From Halieaceae bacterium (GTDB taxonomy: Bacteria > Pseudomonadota > Gammaproteobacteria > Pseudomonadales > Halieaceae), in contig JAPOQD010000004.1 of the NCBI GenBank assembly GCA_026710905.1, forward strand, positions 1 through 48,736: 48,736 nt of DNA. The letters are read 5' to 3'. The translations under genes were made by a program, and so were the position numbers. Under the pieces are notes generated by a model that was given only the letters and a program-made list of their open reading frames with translations, had not been told where the DNA came from and ran no database searches. Of this stretch, positions 40,457-48,736 are shown one piece after another (the first letter of the stretch is position 1; every line of letters starts with the position of its first letter).

Positions 40457-40897
40457 TTAGAAGCGTGATGTATGGTATGCGAAATCTCTCACTTTCTTGC
40501 TTTCATCAAACTTGATGATCACAGTAAGAGTCCGCTGGGATTGGGAACTCGCGCCGCTCTTGCCGCTCATGCCACCCAAACCACCAGCACCTGCCGCAAG
40601 GATTGGACCGAAGATGAGTGAGGCAATTCCGCCCTCGCTCGTCGAATAGACATTATCCGTGGCGATTTTATCGTATATCCATACTTCACGACGTTGTTCG
40701 TCTGTTGACAAGATATTCGGTGAACCCAGAACATTGGCAACCTCACCTCCACTCATACCCACTCTAATTTCACGCTGAACAGTGCCAACAGTCATCCGGT
40801 CGGCAGAGTCGTCCTGAACTGCCTCTCTGTGCTGTGTTGCGTTCATGCAAGCAGATAGAAACGCAATTGTCATTACCGCTGTCAGTATCTTTTTCAT
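40457..40897 (-). CDS. Predicted lipoprotein with BamE/SmpA-like domain
   Basis: This 146-residue protein has signal MKKILTAVMTIAFLSAC, with the lipobox Cys at residue 17. The mature part contains VGMSGGEVANVLGSPNILST and VWIYDK, resembling the GMTxxEVxxLLGxP motif of BamE/SmpA-type domains. A glycine-rich stretch (ILAAGAGGLGGMSGKSG) is unusual and could be a membrane-active or disordered linker. The ATG at 40897 follows GGAGGGAAACAGGAA, so it is preferred over an upstream GTG that would add 18 residues. It is the first gene of a three-lipoprotein operon. It is not BamE itself, since it lacks its usual length and context. Confidence 0.82.
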   Translation of the reverse strand: MKKILTAVMTIAFLSACMNATQHREAVQDDSADRMTVGTVQREIRVGMSGGEVANVLGSPNILSTDEQRREVWIYDKIATDNVYSTSEGGIASLIFGPILAAGAGGLGGMSGKSGASSQSQRTLTVIIKFDESKKVRDFAYHTSRF

Positions 40898-41425
40898 TTC
40901 CTGTTTCCCTCCGCCGTTTCTGACTAGCCGCGGCTCAACACTCTCACTCAAAGTAACACTATAGTCGACTTCAGTACACTCAGTCTGTCTTTGAGTCCCA
41001 CTGGATTGTAACGTTTATGGAACACCCCGCAAAAGACAACTATTGCGGACCCCAATAATGGAACTGAACAAGCACCTAAGTGTCACGAAGTGAGCACTCC
41101 AGACCTTGATTAACGTCAATTGGATTTTCCCTGCTATGCAGATTGAATTGCCCGAGTTGAATTACAAGCCAACATCATTCTTGCCGAGTGGAACAAGGGC
41201 TTTTGTCAGCGCCATGGGCTTGTTTTACTATTGGTTGATGAAAGGTCCACATCCATACGGAACCGGCAGATATTGCGTTTCCATTTCACACCCTGCCGTG
41301 GCTGGATTTTGGCTTGATGCGACCAATGGCATATCGAACCGGCTACCTGAACTTCAACAGATGGCCCCCTGCCCAGGTTCGAGCGGCACAAATCCAGGTA
41401 TGGAGTTTGGCCCTAACGGTCCATC
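40898..41425. other. 528-bp gap upstream of mnmA
   Basis: The region holds the divergent promoters of the lipoprotein operon and mnmA. A 107-codon frame with a TTG start (41106-41429) overlaps mnmA by 4 bp, but it shows no recognisable motif or good ribosome-binding site and is left uncalled. No clear repeat or hairpin was found. Confidence 0.4.
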
Positions 41426-42511
41426 ATGAAACCCTCCGCGAAAATTCTGGCCGGAATGTCCGGCGGCGTTGATTCCTCCGTGTCGGCCCTGTTGTTGCAG
41501 CAGCAGGGCTACCAGGTGGAAGGGCTGTTCATGAAAAACTGGGACGAAGACGACGGCAGTGAATACTGTAGCGCCCGGGAAGACCTGGCCGATGCCCAAC
41601 AAGTTGCCGGGCTGCTCGGCATCCCCCTGCACTGCGCCAACTTTGCCGCCGAGTACTGGGACAATGTGTTTGAACACTTCCTGCGGGAATACCGGGCCGG
41701 CAGAACACCGAACCCGGACGTTCTCTGTAACCGCGAAATCAAGTTCAAGGTATTTCTGGAATACGCCCTGGCGCTGGGGGCCGACTACATCGCCACCGGT
41801 CACTACGTGCGCGGCGGCCACAGCCATGACGGCGGCGCCCTGCTCAAGGGCCTGGACCGCAACAAGGAGCAGAGCTATTTCCTGCATTCGGTGAGTTGCA
41901 ATGAGCTGGAAAAATGCCTGTTTCCCGTGGGCGAACTTGAGAAAACCGAGGTGCGGGCGCTGGCCCGGCGGCAACGGCTACCCACCCATGACAAGAAAGA
42001 CAGCACCGGTATCTGCTTTATCGGCGAGCGCCGCTTCAAGGATTTCCTGCAACAATACCTGCCGGCCCAGCCGGGCCCTATTCGCAGCCTCGACGGCGCC
42101 CTGCTCGGACAACACCAGGGGCTGATGTACCACACCATCGGGCAGCGTCAGGGGCTGGGCATCGGCGGCATGGCCGGCCGTGCGGAAGCGCCCTGGTATG
42201 TAGCCGGGAAAAATCTGCAAGATAACGAACTCATCGTGGTGCAGGGCAACCAGCACGCGGCCCTGTACAAATCATCCCTGCTGACATCGGTCATTCACTG
42301 GGTATCCGGTTCCGAGCCCGAATTGCCCTTGCTCTGCGCCGCAAAAATCCGTTACCGCCAGCCTGACCAGGCCTGTACCCTGCACCGCGACGGGCAGGCT
42401 TACCGGGTTGATTTCGAGACGCCGCAACGGGCCATCACCCCCGGTCAGTCGGTGGTTCTGTACCTGGGGGAGGTTTGCCTCGGCGGTGGCGTCATCGAAC
42501 AGGCCGTGTAG
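41426..42511 (+). CDS. mnmA: tRNA-specific 2-thiouridylase MnmA
   Basis: MnmA (361 residues) adds sulfur to U34 of tRNA-Lys, -Glu and -Gln using ATP and a sulfur relay from the cysteine desulfurase. Landmarks are the PP-loop MSGGVDSS (about residues 11-18), the nucleophile Cys101 in NPDVLCN, the second catalytic Cys197 in [28 protein letters not shown] and the C-terminal [20 protein letters not shown]. The protein is close to the E. coli enzyme along its whole length, which supports gammaproteobacterial ancestry. purB follows after 41 bp; hflD, which lies between these two genes in E. coli, is absent here. Confidence 0.97.
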   Translation: MKPSAKILAGMSGGVDSSVSALLLQQQGYQVEGLFMKNWDEDDGSEYCSAREDLADAQQVAGLLGIPLHCANFAAEYWDNVFEHFLREYRAGRTPNPDVLCNREIKFKVFLEYALALGADYIATGHYVRGGHSHDGGALLKGLDRNKEQSYFLHSVSCNELEKCLFPVGELEKTEVRALARRQRLPTHDKKDSTGICFIGERRFKDFLQQYLPAQPGPIRSLDGALLGQHQGLMYHTIGQRQGLGIGGMAGRAEAPWYVAGKNLQDNELIVVQGNQHAALYKSSLLTSVIHWVSGSEPELPLLCAAKIRYRQPDQACTLHRDGQAYRVDFETPQRAITPGQSVVLYLGEVCLGGGVIEQAV

Positions 42512-42519
42512 TAGTGTAG

Positions 42520-43920
<1,401 letters not shown>

Positions 43921-43949
43921 AGGGGGGGTTCCCCGGGTGGGGCGTTACT

Positions 43950-44915
43950 TCATAGACACTCGATAAGCCGTCGCGCCGCCGCGAAGGGAGTAATCCTGTG
44001 GAGAGTGACGTCCCTCTCCAGTTCCGGCAACAGTCCGCGCGCGGTTTCGTTCTGCTCCAGCTTGTCCCGCAACATTTCACCGAGCAGGTGGTGCATCCAG
44101 TCCCGAGCCTGCGCATCCCGCTTGTGCTGGAAGCTACCCTGCGCCTTGCTGTCCTGTTCGTACTCGCGGATCAGTTCCCAGATGGTATCGATATTGCGCC
44201 GTTCCAGGGCGGAACAGGTCAGCACCTGCGGCGGCCGCTGCAGGGTGTTCCTGAACAGCGCCATGGCGGCGCTATAGTGTCCGCGGGCCAGCTCAGCAAG
44301 ATTGACGCTCTCCCCGTCGGCCTTGTTGATAACCAGCGCGTCCGCCAGTTCCATGATGCCCTTCTTTATACCCTGCAGTTCATCCCCCGCATTGGGCAGC
44401 GCCAACACCAGGAAAAAATCCACCATACCCGCTACTTCATACTCGGACTGACCCACCCCGACGGTTTCGACCAGGATCACATCATGGCCTGCCGCTTCGC
44501 ACAAGAGCATGGTTTCACGGGTTTTTTGAGCGACGCCGCCCAGGGCGCCGGAAGCCGGCGAGGGGCGAATAAATGCCAGTTCAGAACGTGACAGTTCCTG
44601 CATCCGCGTCTTGTCGCCGAGAATGGAACCTCCGGCGACCGGCGAACTGGGGTCGACCGCCAGCACAGCGACCCGCCTGCCCTGCTCGACCAGGTGCAAA
44701 CCAAAGGCTTCGATAAAGGTGGACTTGCCTACGCCGGGGCTGCCACTGATGCCGATTCGCACGCTGTCGCCGCTGTAGGGCAAAGCCTGCTCCAGAATCT
44801 CCCGGGCCTGCTCCTGTTGGCTTTCCAGCTTGCTTTCCAGCAGCGTGATGGCTTTGGCCAGGGTGCGCCGCTGGCCCTCCCTGAGGGCCTCCAGGTCAAT
44901 GCGCGGGGTGTTCAT
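43950..44915 (-). CDS. meaB: Methylmalonyl-CoA mutase-associated G3E GTPase MeaB/ArgK
   Basis: MeaB (321 residues) is a GTPase chaperone that protects and reloads cobalamin on methylmalonyl-CoA mutase. Motifs are the Walker A GSPGVGKST (58-66), VLAVDPSSP (84-92) with the metal-binding aspartate, VETVGVGQSE (149-158, Walker B/switch) and the base-specificity motif NKAD (197-200). The C-terminal helical dimerisation arm is present (DWMHHLLGEMLRDKLEQNE). It begins 20 bp after the mutase gene on the same strand, as usual, and is the last gene of the methylmalonyl-CoA operon. Confidence 0.95.
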   Translation of the reverse strand: MNTPRIDLEALREGQRRTLAKAITLLESKLESQQEQAREILEQALPYSGDSVRIGISGSPGVGKSTFIEAFGLHLVEQGRRVAVLAVDPSSPVAGGSILGDKTRMQELSRSELAFIRPSPASGALGGVAQKTRETMLLCEAAGHDVILVETVGVGQSEYEVAGMVDFFLVLALPNAGDELQGIKKGIMELADALVINKADGESVNLAELARGHYSAAMALFRNTLQRPPQVLTCSALERRNIDTIWELIREYEQDSKAQGSFQHKRDAQARDWMHHLLGEMLRDKLEQNETARGLLPELERDVTLHRITPFAAARRLIECL

Positions 44916-44935
44916 GCCGGCCCTGGAACCCGTAT

Positions 44936-47095
44936 TCAGTCACCACCGGCCTCTTCAATGGCCGCAAGCACCGCGCGGGCGCTTTCCGGTATCGGCGTCC
45001 CCGGGCCGAAAATACAGGCGACGCCGCCAGCCTGAAGTACTGGGTAATCCTGGCGGGGAATCACTCCCCCGGCAATCACCACGATATCGCCGCCGCCGAG
45101 GCTGCGCAGTTCTTCCACCAGTTGGGGAATCAGGGTCTTGTGACCCGCGGCCAGCGAGGATACTCCCACTACATGCACGTCGTTCTCGATGGCCTGACGG
45201 GCCACCTCCCGTGGGGTCGAAAACATCGGCGACAGATCTACATCAAATCCGGCATCGGCGAAGGCGGTGGCGACCACCCTGGCTCCGCGGTCGTGACCAT
45301 CCTGGCCCATCTTGCAAACCAGCATCCGCGGACGGCGGCCGTACTTGCCGGCAAAGGCCTCAATATCGGCCCGGATGCCCTGCCAGCTTTCATCCTGCTC
45401 AAAGGCGGCGCCATAGACACCGGATACGGTCTGTACACGGGCGTTGAAACGTCCAAACTCCTTTTCCATGGCTGCGGATATCTCCCCTACGGTGGCGCGG
45501 CGGCGAGTCGCTTCAATGGCCAGTTCCAGCAAGTTTCCTTCTCCGCCGGCGGCGCACTGACCGATACGCAGCAGAATTTCATCCACCGCACCCTGATCAC
45601 GTCCGGCGCGAATCTCAGCCAGTCGCGCCAACTGGGATTCTCTCACCGCGTGGTTGTCAATCTCAAGAAACTCTACTTCATCCTGTTGCGCGGGCTGATA
45701 CTTGTTGACCCCGACGATGACTTCTTCACCGCGGTCGATGCGAGCCTGTTTTTTGGCCGCGGCCTCCTCAATACGCAACTTGGGCAGACCGCTTTCCATG
45801 ACCTTGGCCATACCCCCCTGTTGTTCGACTTCCTCAATGAGTTCCCAGGCCGCGGCGGCGATTTCCTGGGTCAACGCTTCCATCATGTAAGAGCCGCCCC
45901 AGGGGTCCGCCACCTTGGTAATACCGGTTTCCTCCTGAATGATCAGTTGGGTATTGCGGGCCAGGCGCGCCGAAAACTCCGAGGGTAGAGCGATGGCTTC
46001 ATCCAGCGCATTGGTGTGCAGCGACTGGGTGCCGCCGAACACCGCCGCCATCGCTTCGATGGTGGTGCGCACCACATTGTTGTAGGGGTCCTGTTCGGTC
46101 AGCGACCAGCCGGAGGTCTGGCTGTGAGTGCGCAGAATCGAGCTTTTCGGATTGCCCGGCTTGAACTCGGCCACGACGCGGGCCCACAACTGGCGGGCAG
46201 CCCGCAATTTGGCGATTTCCATGAAGAAGTTCATGCCAATGCCCCAAAAGAAGGACAGGCGCGGCGCAAACTGGTCGATATCCAACCCCGCGGCCAGCGC
46301 GGTGCGAATGTACTCCTTGCCGTCAGCCAGGGTGTATGCCAACTCCAGGGCCGGAGTCGCGCCCGCCTCCTGGATGTGATAACCGGAGATGGAAATGGTG
46401 TTGAACCTGGGCATATGGCTGGTGCAGTAGGAAATGATGTCACCGATGATGCGCATGCTGGGGGCAGGTGGATAAATGTAGGTATTGCGGACCATGAACT
46501 CCTTGAGAATGTCGTTCTGGATGGTCCCCGCCAGATCCTGCTGGGCTACGCCCTGCTCTTCCGCGGCCACGATATAACCCGCGAGGATCGGCAGCACGGC
46601 GCCATTCATGGTCATGGATACCGACACCCGGTCCAGCGGAATACCCTCGAAAAGGATTTTCATATCCTCAACCGAATCAATGGCGACACCGGCGTTCCCC
46701 ACATCACCGGCCACCCGGGGATGATCGGAGTCATAGCCGCGGTGTGTCGCCAGGTCAAAGGCCACCGAAATGCCTTGCCCACCCGCGGCCAGGCTCTGGC
46801 GATAAAAGGCATTGGACTCCTCTGCGGTGGAAAACCCCGCGTACTGGCGAATGGTCCAGGGCCGGCCGGCATACATGGTGGCCTGCGGGCCGCGCAGGTA
46901 GGGGCTGATGCCGGGCATGGTGTCGTTGTAGGGCAGGCTCTCGATATCGGCGGCCGTATACAGGGGCTTGACCGATATTCCTTCGTCGGTCACCCAATTG
47001 AGATCCCGCGGCGACTTGCCGCGCATCTGTTTGGTGGCGAGTTCGGCCCAGTGCTCCGGCGTCGCCTGTGACTTGTCATAGATGGAGTCATTCAT
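44936..47095 (-). CDS. scpA: Methylmalonyl-CoA mutase, fused single-chain form
   Basis: This 719-residue adenosylcobalamin enzyme isomerises (R)-methylmalonyl-CoA and succinyl-CoA. The N-terminal TIM barrel has [30 protein letters not shown] (about 59-88, starting with [16 protein letters not shown]), carrying the catalytic tyrosine. The C-terminal cobalamin-binding domain has the base-off motif DGHDRGA (about 594-600) and the later [13 protein letters not shown]. The length is that of the catalytic chain (alpha/McmB-like or ScpA-type). The homodimeric or heterodimeric state is not visible, as no small subunit is adjacent. ATG overlaps the epimerase stop by 4 bp (ATGA), and meaB follows. With epimerase, biotin carboxylase and GTPase, it forms a propionyl-CoA-to-succinyl-CoA route. 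Confidence 0.95.
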   Translation of the reverse strand: MNDSIYDKSQATPEHWAELATKQMRGKSPRDLNWVTDEGISVKPLYTAADIESLPYNDTMPGISPYLRGPQATMYAGRPWTIRQYAGFSTAEESNAFYRQSLAAGGQGISVAFDLATHRGYDSDHPRVAGDVGNAGVAIDSVEDMKILFEGIPLDRVSVSMTMNGAVLPILAGYIVAAEEQGVAQQDLAGTIQNDILKEFMVRNTYIYPPAPSMRIIGDIISYCTSHMPRFNTISISGYHIQEAGATPALELAYTLADGKEYIRTALAAGLDIDQFAPRLSFFWGIGMNFFMEIAKLRAARQLWARVVAEFKPGNPKSSILRTHSQTSGWSLTEQDPYNNVVRTTIEAMAAVFGGTQSLHTNALDEAIALPSEFSARLARNTQLIIQEETGITKVADPWGGSYMMEALTQEIAAAAWELIEEVEQQGGMAKVMESGLPKLRIEEAAAKKQARIDRGEEVIVGVNKYQPAQQDEVEFLEIDNHAVRESQLARLAEIRAGRDQGAVDEILLRIGQCAAGGEGNLLELAIEATRRRATVGEISAAMEKEFGRFNARVQTVSGVYGAAFEQDESWQGIRADIEAFAGKYGRRPRMLVCKMGQDGHDRGARVVATAFADAGFDVDLSPMFSTPREVARQAIENDVHVVGVSSLAAGHKTLIPQLVEELRSLGGGDIVVIAGGVIPRQDYPVLQAGGVACIFGPGTPIPESARAVLAAIEEAGGD

Positions 47096-47523
47096 GATGC
47101 GCTGGCGTGCTGTTCCGGGTCGGCGGCTGGCTGGTTGAGTTCAACCAGTACACCGTCGCAACTCCTGGGGTGTATGAAAATGGTCCTTGAGCCGTGTGCG
47201 CCGGGACTGGGCTGCTCACCGAGGAACTCGTAACCCTTGTCGCGCAGCCGCGCCATGTCCGCTTCCAGATCATCGCTGCGAAAGCAGATGTGGTGCAGAC
47301 CGCCGGGTTTTTTCTCCAGGTATTTGGCGATGGGGCCCGCGCCGTTCAACGGATGCACCAACTCGATACTGGTGGGTGGCAGGGGAAAGAAAGCTGTGAC
47401 GGTGCGGGCCGCAACAACATCTTCCGTACCCTCCAGGTGCAGCCCGAAATCCTCGCTGAAACGTCTGATGGCCTTTTCGAGATCGGGAACTGCGATGGCA
47501 ATGTGGTCAAGCGCTGTAATCAT
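47092..47523 (-). CDS. mce: Methylmalonyl-CoA epimerase
   Basis: This 143-residue VOC-fold metalloenzyme interconverts (S)- and (R)-methylmalonyl-CoA. The tandem beta-alpha-beta modules are visible with [18 protein letters not shown] (the first metal-ligand His), then [16 protein letters not shown] (a Glu/His ligand region) and [18 protein letters not shown] (the second module His). VLVELNQP near the C-terminus supplies the last Glu. The start ATG at 47523 is chosen because the frame upstream lies inside the biotin carboxylase gene, which it overlaps by 17 bp. Its stop overlaps the mutase ATG. The order carboxylase-epimerase-mutase-GTPase is a coherent propionate module. Confidence 0.93.
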   Translation of the reverse strand: MITALDHIAIAVPDLEKAIRRFSEDFGLHLEGTEDVVAARTVTAFFPLPPTSIELVHPLNGAGPIAKYLEKKPGGLHHICFRSDDLEADMARLRDKGYEFLGEQPSPGAHGSRTIFIHPRSCDGVLVELNQPAADPEQHASAS

Positions 47524-48736
47524 CCGGTTTACCTCCGTACCTGAACGCCAGAAATTCTTCGCTGAAGCCCTGGCGCCTGTGCCTGAGATCTTCCGCCGGC
47601 TCCTCCACGGGCGCCTCGTCGGGAGTAATTCGATACAAGGGCTGGCCCTTGCTGATAATGACGCCTTCGCCTTCCACCAACACCTCGTCGACGGTGCCCG
47701 AGAAACGCGCATGAACCTTGTTGAACATCTTCATTACTTCAACGATATACAGCGGGTCGCCGGTTTCAAAATGGCTGCCGCGTTGGACGAAGACCTCGTG
47801 TTCCGGCGATTCACGGGGATAGAACATACCGCCGCTCTCGGCCAGGATTTCATTGGCGCCGGACACCGGCGGTGGCGCCAGCACCCTGGTCATGCGCTGC
47901 TGTAACTCCTCGTTCAACAAGCGTTCGGGAATATTGATGGTCAGGTCGTCGTTGATGTCCAATTCGTAGAAGCCGGTAGTCTCGGCAATGAAAGGAATTA
48001 CCGCCAGAATATCCAACCCACTCTGAAAACCCGCGTGGGCCGCGCGCACCTGCTTCCACAAGCGGCCGTTGAAGCCACGAGGCGCTTTTTCGCCAGCCAG
48101 AAGGATTTGGCATTTGCCCCAATCCTGTAAATCCAGCCGCCGCTTCAACTCGGCGTAAAAAGCCAGCCCCGACTGCAACAACTCGTTATCATGATCCCAG
48201 ATAATCTCGGCGGCCGGGCGGCCCTGACGGTAGTTCATGTCCAGAAAGTTGTAGGTATCAGCCAACAACTCCAGGGGATTGCGCCGCCAATTGATTTTTC
48301 CGTCTACCAGGGCGTAACAATCCCGGTTGGCGCTAAGCCAGCCGGACAGCAGGTGAGGACCGTTCAGCAGCTTCTCCAGCGGGCGGCGCAGCAGCGAATA
48401 CTTGCGTTCCAGCGTGCTGCGCAGAGCGGCGCGTCCCGCTTCCGGGACCTGGGCCAACAGAACATCGCCGAGCTGTTGGTAGGTAAGAACCAGGTCTATA
48501 TCATTGGTCCGCTGGCGCAATTCAGCCACCGCGGTCAGGTACGGCAAAATGAACCCCGTGGTGGGATGGGCATGGACGGTGCGCCCGAGAAACCAGTGCA
48601 GCAGACCGTAGTGAAATTCCAGGTTGGTGGCGAGGCCGCGCCCGCTGATTGTGGTCCTGCGCAAGACCTCAAGCATACGCCGATAAGCATCATGGCGGCT
48701 CTCGCCCACGCTGAGCAACAGGGCGATATTGGAATC
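47507..48736 (-). CDS. Acyl-CoA carboxylase biotin carboxylase/biotin-carrier protein (3' part)
   Basis: The gene is cut by the window edge, with the reading frame open to base 48736. The visible 409 codons begin in the C-terminal end of a biotin carboxylase domain (SNIALLLSVGESRHDAYRRM and LEVLRRTTISGRGLATNLEF). They continue through a helical linker of about 200 residues. The chain ends in a biotinyl domain, with the attachment lysine in IVEVMKMFNKV and the hairpin strands EVLVEGEGVIISKGQPLYRI. Its position upstream of the epimerase and mutase suggests a propionyl-CoA carboxylase role, but a broader acyl-CoA carboxylase is possible. The carboxyltransferase partner is not in the window. Confidence 0.88.
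   Translation of the reverse strand, partial: DSNIALLLSVGESRHDAYRRMLEVLRRTTISGRGLATNLEFHYGLLHWFLGRTVHAHPTTGFILPYLTAVAELRQRTNDIDLVLTYQQLGDVLLAQVPEAGRAALRSTLERKYSLLRRPLEKLLNGPHLLSGWLSANRDCYALVDGKINWRRNPLELLADTYNFLDMNYRQGRPAAEIIWDHDNELLQSGLAFYAELKRRLDLQDWGKCQILLAGEKAPRGFNGRLWKQVRAAHAGFQSGLDILAVIPFIAETTGFYELDINDDLTINIPERLLNEELQQRMTRVLAPPPVSGANEILAESGGMFYPRESPEHEVFVQRGSHFETGDPLYIVEVMKMFNKVHARFSGTVDEVLVEGEGVIISKGQPLYRITPDEAPVEEPAEDLRHRRQGFSEEFLAFRYGGKPDDYSA

Noticed and set aside
41106-41429. 107-codon frame upstream of mnmA
   Set aside because: It begins with TTG, has no good ribosome-binding site or motif, and overlaps mnmA only by chance spacing.
43921-43949. G-rich sequence between purB and meaB as a terminator
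   Set aside because: GGGGGGTTCCCCGGGTGGGG can form only a short stem and has no adjacent T-run.
46016-47071. 351-residue open frame on the plus strand
   Set aside because: It is antisense to the methylmalonyl-CoA mutase gene and has no recognisable protein motif.

Overview
The window looks like a chromosomal piece of a marine-type gammaproteobacterium, probably from the Cellvibrionales/Spongiibacteraceae/Halieaceae neighbourhood. This is inferred from an E. coli-like MnmA and PurB, two long TonB-dependent receptors without SusD partners, a MipA/OmpV porin-like protein and a dense set of lipid, terpenoid or steroid catabolic enzymes. Base composition is moderately GC-rich. No rRNA, tRNA, CRISPR array or intact transposase was seen.

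Layout. (1) 192-5246: a sulfotransferase and a DUF1214-type gene on the minus strand, divergent from a TonB-dependent receptor. (2) 5247-8400: a repeat-rich gap, then the overlapping pabB-pabC pair for p-aminobenzoate, then a second repeat-bearing gap. (3) 8401-21119: a long minus-strand cluster. In transcription order it holds an AtuA-family protein, a 48-codon ORF, a Nudix hydrolase, a bile-acid/sodium-symporter-family transporter, an SDR fragment, an old-yellow-enzyme reductase, two SDRs, a SnoaL-like protein, a second sulfotransferase, a second DUF1214 protein and an alkylsulfatase-type metallo-beta-lactamase protein. (4) 21517-27000: a MipA/OmpV protein, both subunits of a Rieske ring-hydroxylating dioxygenase and a convergent MMPL/RND-type transporter. 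(5) 27324-32612: two copies of a pair made of an APH-type phosphotransferase and a conserved protein with a GHEPN motif. (6) 32787-39189: a second TonB receptor, then a plus-strand SDR, enoyl-CoA hydratase, DUF1330 protein and third DUF1214 paralogue. (7) 39467-40897: three small lipoproteins. (8) 41426-48736: mnmA and purB, convergent with a methylmalonyl-CoA module (meaB, mutase, epimerase and the 3' end of a biotin carboxylase/biotin-carrier gene).

How the genes may work together. The receptors and the BASS-type carrier could import amphipathic substrates. The sulfatase-type enzyme, reductases, SDRs, crotonase and AtuA protein could process ring or branched-chain skeletons. The methylmalonyl-CoA module would take propionyl-CoA released from branched or sterol side chains to succinyl-CoA. 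Sulfotransferases beside a sulfatase-type hydrolase suggest that sulfation and desulfation are both part of the metabolism. This is inference from gene families and linkage; no substrate is proven by the sequence.

The least expected signals are these: a sulfotransferase-DUF1214 two-gene module present twice, with a third DUF1214 copy elsewhere and a different predicted export route for each; a duplicated phosphotransferase/GHEPN-protein pair; a TATAG-N6-CTATA candidate operator at three promoter regions; a 295-bp MITE-like element with CTAG flanks, related solo ends nearby, and one end that supplies the stop codon of the Nudix gene; and two short ORFs coupled by ATGA overlaps that look like leftovers of larger enzymes.
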